Shown piece by piece: positions 11,641 through 22,743 of a stretch of DNA of 64,000 nucleotides. The stretch spans positions 16,678,001-16,742,000 of the forward strand of contig OZ316891.1 in assembly GCA_973895155.1 (NCBI GenBank), written 5' to 3'. The stretch's first letter is position 1. Every line of letters begins with the position of its first letter. Position numbers and translations under genes: made by a program. The stretch is from Marsupella aquatica (lineage: Eukaryota > Marchantiophyta). The notes beneath the pieces are model-generated. The model had not been told where the DNA came from. It was given only the letters and a program-made list of their open reading frames with translations, and searched no databases.

Positions 11641-14408
11641 ACTAGACTTGAAATTATAAACTTTACAATCGAGACATGTTATTAGTGATCCTGGCCATAC
11701 ACTTTTGTGGATGTTCAATAACCCATCCATTTTGCATAGAAATTTGAGACACAAGATAACGACCACCGCATCATAGATTTACAATCTAGTGACAGGAAAA
11801 ATATCCTTTCTTAACTCTAAATTTTATGTTGAAAGTATTTTAAAATTCTCAATTTCTTTTCAAATATTTCCAATTTAATTTTAAATATTAATAAATTTAA
11901 ATATTTTCTTAATTAAGTTCTTCATCTTGGGTAGAGGTCAAAATATATTGGTCCTCACTTTTTTATTAGGGATAAGGTATTATAGTGGTAAACAATTAGA
12001 GAGGGAGTAACACTTTATGTATGGATGGTACCAAATGGAGACTCGTGCATTGAGAGCACACTTTTCTTGCTTGGAAAAGTGTGTCACCTTTTAGCTCCAC
12101 ACTAAATGTAATTAACTTTTTGTCTGTTCCTTCTCATTGTCAGACTCTTTACTTTTTTGGGCCCTGCAAATTCAAATCACAACCACTCTATAAAAGAGCG
12201 GGACCTTGTATTATAGTTTAGGATGGGTTAGTTAAGTTGTGGGGTTGCCAGTGAACTAAGGTTTAATTTATGTCTAATCAGAATACTACTAGTGTGCTCA
12301 TAGTACTGATTCCTAACTAACCTCCACATGCTACTAACAAGATTCTTCCAGTCTGTCCGGATGTGGAGTTTGTTAGGTCTTAGGTCTAGGGATATGACAT
12401 GGGCTAACCGTAGTTGGAGACATGGTTAGGTTAACTAAGTTGGACACTATATCCTAAGCGGTGTGAGCTTGGACAAGTGGAACTAAGGCTCATTGTTACG
12501 AAGCCACTTGAGAGATAAGAAGAGCTTACACTATGGAGACTTGGTATGGCTGACGGGTTTAGAGTTCAATAATGTTCTCTTGTGTGTTCTTGAGGATATA
12601 GGCTCGAGGAGGGGACCACATATCTCTTGTGTTGACCACTTGTGCATTAGATGTGTCATGGCTTTCTCGTTGTGAATGTCGTTTATGCTCAACAAAGTTG
12701 AGTGTAGCTAGAGTGGTGGCACTGATGGCAATTAATTTAGTTTCATGGGTGGTAGCCACTATTTGGCCTACTAAGCTTGCTCTTGCTCTGAATAGGTTCC
12801 TGAAGAGCAAAGGTCTTGTTCCAACCTTGTTAATTAATCAATAGTTTCACTCATATTCACTCATCATTCTCATTGTACGTGTCAACACACTTGGAACCTC
12901 ACGGTTAGCACGTAGCTTCAGAACAAAGTTACATTCCTGTGCATTTGTCTTGGTTTTCTAGGGGTTTTGCTACCCTCAAGCATCCATTTGATGTGCTCCA
13001 TGGGGCTACTCAAAATGACCCATTGGGGAGATGGTTGTCACCCTATTCTAGGTAGTGTTAGAGTGTATCGTACTATCTAGATCCGTATGTTTGGTATGTG
13101 TGCTATATGAACCAATAAGGTTCCATTAGGTTTGTGTAAGAGTGTAGTTCTCTCTTGTGAGGCATTGAAAGGTTATCTTTCAATGTTGAGCCTTGGAGAG
13201 GGGAGCTTGTGTGGTGGCTATGGTGGCTGAGAGCTCTCTCTATGTAGCGTGGATTCCTTGAGTGCAAGGTGCGTTGGCTCGACATATGTGTGTGATTGGG
13301 TCGGACGGGATTGAGTGCGTATTGTTGGCGTTGATCGTTGTTCGGATTCTATTGGGATTACATTGAAAGATCAGGCACCAAATTCTGTTGTGCAAACTGT
13401 GCAAACATAAGTTTGTTTCGTGTCAATTGAGTTGGCAACGGTTTGTGGAAATCGCTTGAATCTACTGCATGGATCCGGGGTAGCTCAGATTGCATTGAGT
13501 AGATTGTTAGTCTTTCAATCTGCTGGAGTCTATGTTTTGTTGTCGGGTTGGCGAATGCGGGTTGTTTTGAGAAGAGAGATCGCAGGTCGTTGGAGATCAC
13601 AGATTGCTCAACGTTTTGCCAAATTTGTAAGGAGACAATGTGTCAATCTGGGACCTGTGCTGCCAGTTTGACGGACAATATGCTATGGGGCCCCGATGTA
13701 GCAAAGCGTTGCGGGCGTGAAGGGCTCACTTTTTGGCTCATCTTGGCGTTTTGAGGCAACTTGTGGTTACTCAAGACGACGGGCATGAGGGCAGAGCAGG
13801 AGCGGGCGGGCAACTTGCTGGTACATGAGGAGAACTTGCAAGTGTTGCAGTTTTGAGTGTCAAATTTGGTGCATAATAACAAGTGAGAGGTCATCCGTCC
13901 CAAAGCTATTCCTCTTCTCATGCGCTTAACTAGCTAGTTCTTATGTGGTGCATTATACATGTTTCTTCCATATTTGGTGTCCAAGGAATGAGGCCTTAAG
14001 CGTTTTATGCACTTTTGAATTCATCTAGCTACTCTATTTGAACTCGTTTGCGATGGATTCGGGGATGGATTCTTGAATATTTGATGCGGGATTCTTGAGG
14101 CCTATTATGAAGGCCCTACATTGAATGTTATGAAGATTGTTTGATAGATTTGTGATCACTCTTGGTGTGGAGAGTTGTTGCTTATCCACTCTTGTTGTTA
14201 GACCCTCTCCACACATGCTTCCTGTTGACGCGCCATGTTAGTGTTGTATGGGTATTTGATTCCGTACGAGTGATTTGGGTTTGCAACCGGACACTCTAGT
14301 TGTGTTGTGTATTTCTCTCATGGTGATGTTGGAGTGATGCACAACACACCATGGTGAGTGCTTGTGGTGCTGGCAGGGACAGATTGCCCAATTAGGGGTT
14401 AGCACAAG
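11641..14408. other. AT-rich spacer and unassigned sequence upstream of the gypsy element
   Basis: Bases 11,800-11,940 are strongly AT-rich. A TATA-like TATAAAAGAG lies near 12,190. I looked here for the 5' LTR of the downstream gypsy element, expected to resemble the sequence starting TGTGGGTTTTGGACATG at 60,891, and did not find it. The open frames in 12,490-14,220 are short and overlap on both strands without domains. Confidence 0.3.
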
Positions 14409-15888
14409 TGGTGAACCTAGCCACCCAGTGCCCTCACCAATCCCAACACTCACACCTAAGTGCCCCTAGTGCCCAAACGCCTCCACAGAATACCTCAAGC
14501 AAACATCCTAGTGCCTCTTGCACCGCCAACGGCCCCTCCCATATGAAGCTGCACTTGCTCTCCAACACGACTACTACTCAACGGTCCTCACTCTCTGCAC
14601 AAGCAACCAAGCACCTGGGTAAGTAACCCTTCAGGATCTAGAACTCGCCAAGTCTAGCATCCTAACTCAAGCTCAACAGACATTGGTAAATAGGTCAGTG
14701 ATAGGTCCTTCGGATGCCATAAGTCAAAACCAGAACTCACGCCCACTGTTCGTCCAGAACTTGTCCTTCCTTGGGCGCGGTCCGGGTTCCCCCTCGTACC
14801 TATCCATCACCAACTGACCGCCCTGACCCCAGGACATGCTCATGGCCCAAATAGCTTAGCTTGTCCTAAAGCTTGTCCCAATGCGTCCGGACCACAATGG
14901 CCCCAACTCAAGCAACCAACTCCCGGTTTGCCTCATTGATGGTCTAGGGGCTGAACACTCTTGGAACTCAACCTCCACACCTACTTGGCCTTGCCTCCCC
15001 AACGCAAGCTCCCTTGGGAGACTGAACGTGGCTTGGCTATTGTTCGGCAGGATTTGGCAAGCGGGTGAGTTAACACCCGCAAACCCCGAGAACCCATGGT
15101 GACCCCAGACCCAGCTGAGCTTACGAGGACGTAGCCCTCCTTGAGAGCTTTCCAACGCACCCAAGGAGTCCCCCAACGGACTTCCTGCTGGAAAAATATC
15201 ACCGTTTCCGTTTGACGGTTTCCCTTAGTGTCGAGACCGCCACGACTCACGATTTCGGCTCGCCCTTAGCTCCCAAGGAGACACCAATCCCCTCATATAT
15301 GCTTTTAGAGACCTGCCACCCCCGGACCAGCTTTGGTCCCTAAATTTTTGGCCCCCAACCCGGATCCTATTGCGCATAATGGGCGTGCCATCAACTGGCA
15401 CTTCCCATAACTTTCTCGTTTATTAGGCATCTGCAAGCCTTAGCCCGTTGTGATTGGGCCGACTTAGTGCTCATGCCTAGGCCCTCAGGTCTCATCGCCG
15501 CTTGGGGCCCCCGACCGGCCCAACCCAGATCGGGCTATAACTTGCGCCCTAGGCGTCCGTTGCCCATGGCGTCAACTCCATTGGCCTTGGGCCCAAGAGG
15601 AGCTCACACTCAAGCCCTCAGAACTCAAAGTCCATCTGGAGGTCCGGACGGTTGTCCTTGAGCCCGGCCCATTTTCCCTTGACCCGACCAACTCTCAGCT
15701 AGTCCAAGTCCTTAGTGTGTGTCACCAACTTGGCTCCTTGCCTTTGCTAGCGCCACGTCTTGTTGCCTACAAGTCTCCCCATGCTAAGTCCTCCCTGGAT
15801 GGCCTATCCGGGCCTGGACCATAAGGGAGCTCGGCATCAAAGTCAGCAACGCCGGAGCTAAGTGTTAAGGTAGTCGAGTTCCATGACT
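14409..15888 (-). repeat. LTR-like repeat, copy 1 (inverted relative to copy 2)
   Basis: The reverse complement of this segment matches 53,505-54,974 over its whole length, at roughly 85-90 percent by eye. In its own orientation it starts (AGTCA)TGGAACTC, contains CATATATGAGGGG as a TATA-like element, the phrase GGTGCGTTGGAAAGCTCTC typical of plant LTRs, and ends GGTTCACCA. TG...CA ends with no coding frame suggest a solo LTR of about 1.47 kb. It lies just upstream of the gypsy gag start. I could not find a clean target duplication, so the exact ends are uncertain by several bases. Confidence 0.6.
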
Positions 15889-15923
15889 GCACATAGATTA
15901 GATGGATGACTATAATTTTGTGA

Positions 15924-17569
15924 TTGGTCATCATGGCTTCTTCTGGTGCTACGGGGCTACCCGATGGACGGCGGACTGGTTTCACTTGGAGTGGGATGCA
16001 GTTTTGGTCAGCGACATTGGTAGCAGTCAACAACGTAGCTTCAGACAGTTATTCTGACAAGGACTCTATGACCAATTCTTCTCTTCATCAGGTGATTGCA
16101 TCTTTGTTGTGGGATATGGAAGAGATGTACGGGGTTACGAAGGGCCCACGGAGATACTCTGGTGCAGTTGGCACAATTAATCTGGATGACTTTATCCAGG
16201 ACTTTGATACGTGGTGCAATATGCAGGCAGTGCATAACATCACGTTATTTACCCCTTTCATGGCATGGAAGGGATTATTTCAGCATTTGGAGGGGCCACC
16301 CATGGATGACTACCATGACTTTTGGAACTTGGCTCATTTGGTTGAGATTGAGGCATGGAGGCAGCATTGGTCGCCTAATTACGTGTCCATCACCTATGAC
16401 ACTAGTGCGGCTGCCCAATCCATTGCCACAGCTGTTGCTTCTTCTAGTAGCACTAGCCAGAGTGGCACACCATCCACTAGTAGCACCCCAGTAGCATCCA
16501 CCGCTACTCCTACCGGTGCGATTGTGGCAAGGGCTGGAGCTACGCCAGCATTTAACCTTGTAGTGGAGTTCTTTGAGGTATTGAAGCAGAACTATTAGGG
16601 TGTGAGGACTGATAAGTTGAAGGGTCTCCAGGAGTTTCAGCACAAGACTCAAGAGAGTCTACGTGAGGCATATACTCGTATGCGCAGATTGATCACTATC
16701 ACCAAGGGAGTGACAGAGGCCCAGGCAGTCCAGTTTGGGTATGCAATTCTAGACAAAGAATTGCGACGCATAGTGAGAGATGTCACCCTGCTTAGGGATG
16801 CAGATCTCACATTGGCAGTTGTTTGTACACTTTCTGAGCGCATTGAGCTCAATATGGTGAATGAGAAAGTGGTGACTTTCGGATTTGCCAAGGAAGCACC
16901 AAAGGCTGCATCTACCCCCACATCATAGCCTTCTACACGCAAGAACCAGAGGGAGAAGCCCACTACACGGGAATCTACTTCTCAGAGACCTGTGCCTTCC
17001 TATGCTAGACAGCAATCAGGATGTTGGACCTATGGTGGGGACCATGCGTAGCAATATTGCCCTAATCATAGAGGGCCAGGAGGGGCCTCAACACCTGATC
17101 AGTGGCAATGTGATTCGCTCCTGGACACACCAAGGATAGGTGTTTCTCATTCCATCCTGAGTTACGGAGAGGAGGACAGCGCACACATGATTAAGGAAGA
17201 TGAGGTAGAGGTGGCGGTCGTGGCCGACGTATGCCACATGCAGGAAGACAGGGAGGTGATGTTGCTCCTACTATGACCATAGATCCCAAGGATGCTAAGA
17301 TTTCTCAATTGGAGCAACAACTAACTGCTATGGCTAGTTCTCAAATGAGACCTGCTTCTGGTGATGGGGCTTCTACATCTCATGGAGCTTCCACATCCTA
17401 TGGGGCTGATGGAGACCTTGCCACCATGGGATTCATGTGTGGTATTGCGCATATTCATGCAGCAGCTTTGACACGTGGGGCAGCCAAAGCTCTTGAGCCC
17501 CGAGGAGTAGTAGTGGAGCTAGATCCACAAAGGGGGGATGCACATCGTCAGAAAAAGCTTCCTTACTAG
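15924..17569 (+). pseudogene. Ty3/gypsy gag (capsid and zinc knuckle), decayed
   Basis: The start is in the run MASSGATGLPDGRRTG (ATG at 15,933). A capsid-like region follows, including LDDFIQDFDTWCNMQ, and an SST-rich linker (16,430-16,540). The retrotransposon gag signature FQHKTQESLREAYTRMRRL lies at about 16,635-16,690. A CCHC-like knuckle (CWTYGGDHA-x-QYCPNH) is near 17,025-17,060. A Gly/Arg-rich basic stretch and a linker predicted as partly coiled (ISQLEQQLTAM) complete it. In-frame TAG codons interrupt it at 16,596, 16,926 and 17,049, each where Gln (CAG) would fit. This is the 5' end of the gypsy element that resumes after the CACTA insertion. Confidence 0.75.
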
Positions 17570-17671
17570 TCTTTTACATTGTCAAAGATAGTTTAGACTG
17601 CCTCTATGAACCCGATCCGGACAAACCCTAGTGTGGCTAAGTTGGCAAAATCATAGGATGTTGCAACAAGG

Positions 17672-18430
17672 ATGACAGGTACCTTGCTGGGGGTGGCTAC
17701 CACCATAGTGCGCACCCCGCTATTTTCAGCGACAAATATGCTAACATTGGGGGTTGGTCTAGCTGATGTGTTCACATTAGCAGCCACATTATGCGAGGAT
17801 ACTTCAGTTTTGGCTTCTCATGCAGAGGTAGCATGCAGTTCTAGAGTAGTAGAGTTGACACCACCTACTACTATTAGTGAGAAATGGCATGCAGCAGCAA
17901 CAAAGTTGATGGATTTGCCAGCACGCCTCGCATTTGAGAGGACTAGGTTTAAACCTAGCGGTGTATCATTGGATAATCGGAGTGGTATCTTCCAATTAGT
18001 TGGGCCTACTAGAGCAGTATACTAGCTAGAGAGAGTGTTACTGGATACTGGTGCCCAACCCTTAATGTTGGGTAAGTCTGTAGTACGAGGATTGGGATTG
18101 CGTCTAGAAGATCTGAAGGAATGTCCCTTTCCTATCCAGACTTCATTAGGGGGACCTACACCCACACAGCACATCACCAGACGACCACTTGACTTGCGGA
18201 TTCAGGAGGGTCATGCAAAGGATAGCTCTCACATATAGACACGAGCTATTTTGACTAAGGCAGAGTCCTATGATGTGTTGGTGGGATGTACAGTACTTTA
18301 CCGCATGGGATTCATCCTTGATTTTTGGGATGAATCAGTTTCCTATCTACCTGCTTGGCAGTCTGGAGATGCTAGATTGAGCAGATTGCCAATGCGATTT
18401 AGTAGACCTGTGGGGGTCCTAAACCTGCAT
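17672..18430 (+). pseudogene. Gypsy aspartic protease
   Basis: Retropepsin-type protease that would cleave the Gag-Pol polyprotein. The catalytic motif is LLDTGAQPLMLG at about 18,038, the D-T/S-G signature. The flap and second half follow as CPFPIQTSLGG, then YDVLVGCTVLYRMGFILDFW at 18,269-18,330. An in-frame TAG at 18,236 replaces an expected Gln. The segment before 18,000 is open but less conserved and probably links gag to protease. Confidence 0.75.
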
Positions 18431-18432
18431 CA

Positions 18433-19803
18433 TTGTCTTTGGTAGCATTTAGTGGTGTGATCATTGATCCTGACAATTTGATTGAGGGCAACGTACATGT
18501 AGCAGATATTCCAACAGTGGAGCAGTCACATGAGGAGAAGGTCATGCAAGGGTTACCTGTTGGTAGTGTTGTGCCACCACAGCTAGGAGCAGAGCAGTCT
18601 CCTACAGGTAGGTTGGTGACTCTTTCACCATTGGATACCACTCCCATTGCATGGCAGTATCCACCAGAGGATATTTGTTTGTTGGATTTATTTGGTGAGA
18701 TTAGCACTGGATTGGTTGTTGTTCTTCAGGCAAGAATTTCAGTGTGTCGTTACTTGTATGTGGAGATAGATGAGACAACATGGAGAGTCTCATTGCGCCA
18801 TGTGGCTATGTTGGTGGATTGTTATCCATAGTTATTGCCAGTGGATGTTGTTCATGGCTATCAGCAAGCACTGCCTACTGATATTTTATTGTTGGGGGTG
18901 GATCATTTGGATTGCATTGGCCCTATTGATTTGGTGATTGCTGGTTGGCCATGTCAAGGCCTATCTAGAGTTGGAGTTGGAGATGGACTTCATGATCCAC
19001 AATCTGCATTGTTTTGGGAGATGTTACGGGTGTTGCGTCATCTCTAATGCATTAGACACAGTCTCCAACCTACATTTTGGAGAATGTGCCACTCTTGGGT
19101 GATCATTGTCAGTGGATTGTTGCCAGTGTTCATCAAGTGAGGTCTTGGATTGGACCTACTGTGTTATTGGATGTTGCACATGTGGGTTCTTGTGCACATC
19201 GTCCACGTTTGTGGTGGACTAATTTGTTATCAGGTGAGGTGTTGAAGCGAGCATTTGACAACATTCCTTGCTTGCCAACCTTGGTAGTGGATGATATTTT
19301 GGATCCAGGGCGTTGTTCACAAGGTGTGACCCGGCCTGACAGATCTCCATTGGCCATAGTCAATGTGGTTGGGCATCCACGTTGTGCATTACCCACTTTT
19401 GTGAGCCACTCTGCTTCATATGCTTTTAGCGCATGTGGCCCTGGACTTGTGTGATACAGCTCTATGACAGTTAGTAGAGCCCACTACTGATGAGAGAGAG
19501 CGGGCCATGGGGTTCTCCATAGGTACAACTGCTGTTGCATCTATGTCAGAGAGTTCACGCCGCCAGGTCCTTGGCCAAGCCATGGATTTGAATTGTTTGA
19601 CTTGGATTGTCAGTTTGGGAGTAGAGCAATTCTGGAAGCGCTCTATTGGCATTATAGATTGTCCATTGGTGAGCTTGCGGCCTACTAAGATAGTAGTGGC
19701 CATAGTTGGGGGTGAGCAAACAACCCATGGACCTATGGCAGGATTGGCCAAGGCTGGACAGATTGTTGAGCAAGAAGGGACTGCTCAAACTATTGCTAAA
19801 TAG
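18433..19803 (+). pseudogene. Cytosine-5 DNA methyltransferase domain embedded in gypsy pol (DNMT3-like)
   Basis: A C5 methyltransferase transfers a methyl group from AdoMet to cytosine. Motifs appear in order between protease and RT. Motif I (AdoMet binding) is ICLLDLFGEISTGL at 18,672; the usual second Gly of FGG is Glu here. Motif IV is PIDLVIAGWPCQGLSR, with the catalytic Cys codon at 18,952. Motif VI is ENVPLLGD at 19,080. A motif VIII-like AHRPRLWWTNLL lies at about 19,195, and motifs IX-X are RERAMGFSIGTT (19,495) and RRQVLGQAMDLNCLTW (19,558). The AHR-x-R-x-x-W-x-NL phrase and GPIDLVI resemble DNMT3/DRM more than DNMT1/CMT. A TAG at 18,829 and frameshifts near 19,050 and 19,460 make this copy inactive. 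Its position inside one element, flanked by protease and RT on the same strand, shows it belongs to the retrotransposon and is not a nested host gene. Confidence 0.85.
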
Positions 19804-20547
19804 CAATCATCAGCTATCTTGTCTACCCTACAAGAAGATATTAGGGATTTGGTGGAGAGTTGGGAGCCACAGATTGGTCCTAAGTTAACAAGGGAGGAGA
19901 GATGTCGCATGCATCGATTCCTAAAGAGTTACTGGAATTGTTTTGCATTCAGCATGAAAGATTTGGGGACATTGAAGGGCCTTGGTATTCAAATTGAATT
20001 GGCTAGTGATGCGTCAATCTTTTGTACACCATACCGTTATAGTGACATGAAGAAAGCTTTGATTTGGAGCAAAACTCAAGATTTGTTGGAGGTTGATTTG
20101 GTGGAGATCTTGTACGGGGAGTATGCCAATAAGGATGTGCATGGTAATTACACGGATAGGCACATGTGTGGTGATTACCAACCTATTAATTGTCAGACAA
20201 AATCTGATCGATATGCCATGCCCATACCTGAGGAGATCTTTGATGTTGTGGGGCATGCAAAGGTTTTTAGTTCATTGGATTTGAGGGCAGGGTACCATCA
20301 GCTTCCGGCCATCAGACATTTTGACAGGTCCAAAACAACATATGGGGAATTGATTTGCATGGCAAGGATCGTTTGTATCAGTGGTTGTTCTTACCATTTG
20401 GGTTGAAGAATGCACCAGCTGAATTCCAGAGAGTCATGGATCAAATTCTTACAGGTTTGGATTGTGTCAAATGTTACATTGATGATATTTTGGTCTATTT
20501 TTCCATTGTGGAGGAACATCAACAGCACTTACAGATTGTGTTGGAGA
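19804..20547 (+). pseudogene. Gypsy reverse transcriptase, 5' part
   Basis: RT of the Ty3/gypsy type. Visible blocks are RHMCGDYQPINCQTKSDRYAMPIP at 20,158 (shown here as the MCGDYQPIN core), then VFSSLDLRAGYHQLPA, then FLPFGLKNAPAEFQRVMDQIL, then CYIDDILVY (YIDD catalytic pair) at about 20,473. A frameshift near 20,345 separates the second and third blocks. The frame is cut at LQIVLE (20,546) by the CACTA insertion and resumes at 52,697 with RLREHGLKLHPGKCKFF. Confidence 0.85.
20545..20547. repeat. CACTA target site duplication, left copy (AGA)
   Basis: AGA here and AGA at 52,697-52,699 flank the element. Collapsing them restores the RT reading frame (TTG GAG AGA TTG), giving IVLE-RLREH. 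A 3-bp duplication is the rule for CACTA elements. Confidence 0.85.
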
Positions 20548-20563
20548 CACAACTACATTTCGC
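20548..20563 (+). repeat. CACTA terminal inverted repeat, left
   Basis: CACAACTACATTTCGC. It pairs with the inverted right end CACAACTAAATTTTCAGC (52,681-52,696). The ends differ from the canonical CACTA/CACTG pentanucleotide by reading CACAA, an acceptable variant of the superfamily. Confidence 0.8.
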
Positions 20564-21030
20564 TACGTCGTGACTTCCTTCCACGTCTTGTGACGTAACG
20601 TTCTTCCTCATTATGTCTTCTACTACGTCATAACCCAAAATTCTTGACGTAAGCCAAACCGCGGGTGACACCAGGAGGCTTTCAATTCCAAATTTACGTC
20701 GTCTAGAGCTTCTCAAAAGTAACGTATCTCCCAACAGGACTATTAACGTCATTTGGTTCGAGGTAAACAATTATACGTTGTACTATACGACGTAACTTAA
20801 TTTGTTTGGAGAGACGTATATATGGACGTCGTTTGAGATGTGGCTCTAACCGATACCATGCATAAGACTACGTAGAATGCATGCTCTACCATGTTAGATG
20901 TAAATGACAAATGTGGGTAACGCCGTAAATGTTTTGAAATCCGTCATGAGTAAGGTTTTTTGTGGGAGTTTTTGGGTCAAGGCTATTGGGACCTCACTAC
21001 ACGCCCATTCATGATTTCAGACGTCCACTC
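20564..21030. repeat. CACTA left subterminal repeats (ACGTC motifs)
   Basis: Short motifs TACGTCG, TTACGTCG, GACGTAA and AACGTC recur in both orientations, for example near 20,565, 20,590, 20,625, 20,645, 20,695, 20,745, 20,790 and 20,820. Subterminal arrays of short repeats are the usual TNPA-type binding region of CACTA elements. The same motif family returns at 21,790-22,030, 29,640-29,800, 45,770-45,960, 51,000-51,230 and 52,140-52,690. Confidence 0.7.
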
Positions 21031-21617
21031 CTTGCTAGTGCACAGAATTTGCATTGTGAGATTGAAAGTCTTCAGCTATGGTGCATAAGATATTCAAGGA
21101 TGTTCATTGTTGTTTTGTTCCGCTAGGTGAAGAAGACAAGATTATTCGTGGGTTTTTTTGTCGTGGAGGTGTGATAGACAAGTTTTTTACCTCAAAGACG
21201 GAATATTTGCTTGCCAATACCTGGAAATAGGTCCGAGAGCACTTCAGTGACTACCCTGGATTGATTGAGCACTTTGCAGAGATCGTGCATTTCATCTCAA
21301 CTTTTTGGGTACAGTACTCCATTCTGGGCAATAAGGAGTTGGACCTAGGAGACTTGTTGCTGCATCCAGGGGACGATCTGATGCTGGATGATACGCCCAA
21401 GGATCATGATGGTGAGGCTTGTCCACCAAACTTGGCTAAATGTGAGTTGTCACCGACTAAGCTTGATATTGTGTTGTATGATTACAAGGAAAGTCGTGCA
21501 ACTGAGGTTGAGGCTGAAAGGCTAAAGGTTGGTGAAGCAGTGGTCCACAAGAAATGGAACGCAAGCAATAGGCGTGATTCGTACAAAAAGAGGAAGGCAG
21601 ATGAGGAGTACTACTAG
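21031..21617 (+). pseudogene. Unidentified CACTA-internal open frame
   Basis: The frame reads GEEDKIIRGFFCRGGV, then an in-frame TAG near 21,229, then VREHFSDYPGLIEHFAEIVHF and DLGDLLLHPGDDLMLDD. It ends in a basic tail NRRDSYKKRKADEEYY (stop at 21,615). The coherent reading on both sides of the stop suggests a former gene. I do not recognise the family. It could be a 3' exon of an accessory CACTA protein or captured host sequence. Confidence 0.4.
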
Positions 21618-22128
21618 TTTGGTGAAGGGACCCCTTAAGCTACACTAGTGCCAAGGTCAGTTGGAGATGGAGCACCATCATTTGCCTAGGATTGGAATCA
21701 GTTTAGACTGGAGTCAGACTCATGCCTTATGTGCACCTTGTATGTTTTTGAGCGCATGAATAAAAAGTCCATCCTAGGCAATTTATATTTGTAATGTGTA
21801 CCATGAGTAACGTCGATTGAAAGATTTTACGTCACTAGAAGAATGGTTTAATAAGAATTTACGTTGTCTCATACACGGTAACATAAATACATCCTTCACT
21901 GCGAGGTAAAATTGCAACGTACCCTTTTTACGTCGTTGATACAATGTAACAATGATGTAACTATAAATTAACATTGGTACTATGGGTATACGCGACGTTG
22001 TGTTGTATAATGTTCTTTAGGGCAACGTTAATTAGTGCAAAGTGTGAATTGGCCTGCTTCATAAGGGTTTATGTGCTAGGACCCATTTAAGGTTGTTCGA
22101 AGGCCGAGGTTTAATGCTTTTTAATGTG

Positions 22129-22133
22129 TTCTT
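22129..22133. repeat. Copia target site duplication, left (TTCTT)
   Basis: TTCTT directly precedes the 5' LTR. The identical TTCTT follows the 3' LTR at 28,170-28,174. Confidence 0.9.
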
Positions 22134-22302
22134 TGTTATAAGTGATAAACCTAACCCTGGTAAACTAGACTTACCCTAGTGAATAGGGACAAGAGGTGGT
22201 TACATAACCACCACGCCATGTACTATATAGGGAGCCCTCATACTCCCAAATGGAATAGAAGGTAGTGAGTTTGTTGGCGCATGAGATCTATGTCCCTGAA
22301 TA
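22134..22302 (+). repeat. Copia 5' LTR
   Basis: 169 bp, from TGTTATAAGTGATAAACC to CCCTGAATA. It contains a TATA-like TACTATATAGGGAG around 22,220. It lacks the common CA end. The adjoining CGTTATCAGCACG is the usual plant copia primer binding site for half-molecule initiator tRNA-Met. Confidence 0.95.
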
Positions 22303-22320
22303 CGTTATCAGCACGACTCT
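22303..22320 (+). promoter_or_regulatory. Copia primer binding site
   Basis: GTTATCAGCACGACTC immediately follows the 5' LTR. The core TTATCAGCACG matches the internal initiator tRNA-Met segment used by many plant copia elements. Confidence 0.7.
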
Positions 22321-22743
22321 TGATCTGAGCATTTTTTTCCTTACACATCAGCTCGAGCAAAATTTTGTTTGAAAAAAAAAATGGAAAATCTCCACACCAG
22401 CCCACGAAAGACAAAAACATCTAAGGATTTCAGTTTTTTTTTAGGATTCCAACAATAGCTTTGCCCTCACATCAATCTCTCCTCCCTGAACGCGACCTTC
22501 TCCACAAAAATTACCCAACATCTAGCAAGGACGGCCCTTGAAATATCGGAGCAGGCACGAGGAAGGTCGATACAAGGCAAATGGACCATCAAGAATGGCT
22601 GTACACGGACCAATATCAGGGAAGTCCCGATCCCATCCCCCAAGATTACACAATTTCAAACAAGATACACCAAGGAAAACTTAAGCAATTTCCATTCACT
22701 GAGACACTTCCGATTACCAAAGATACAATACTTCGATTGAACA

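Noticed and set aside
18433-19803. Methyltransferase region as a host gene nested between elements
   Set aside because: It lies on the same strand in line between protease and RT of one element, without introns or its own flanks.
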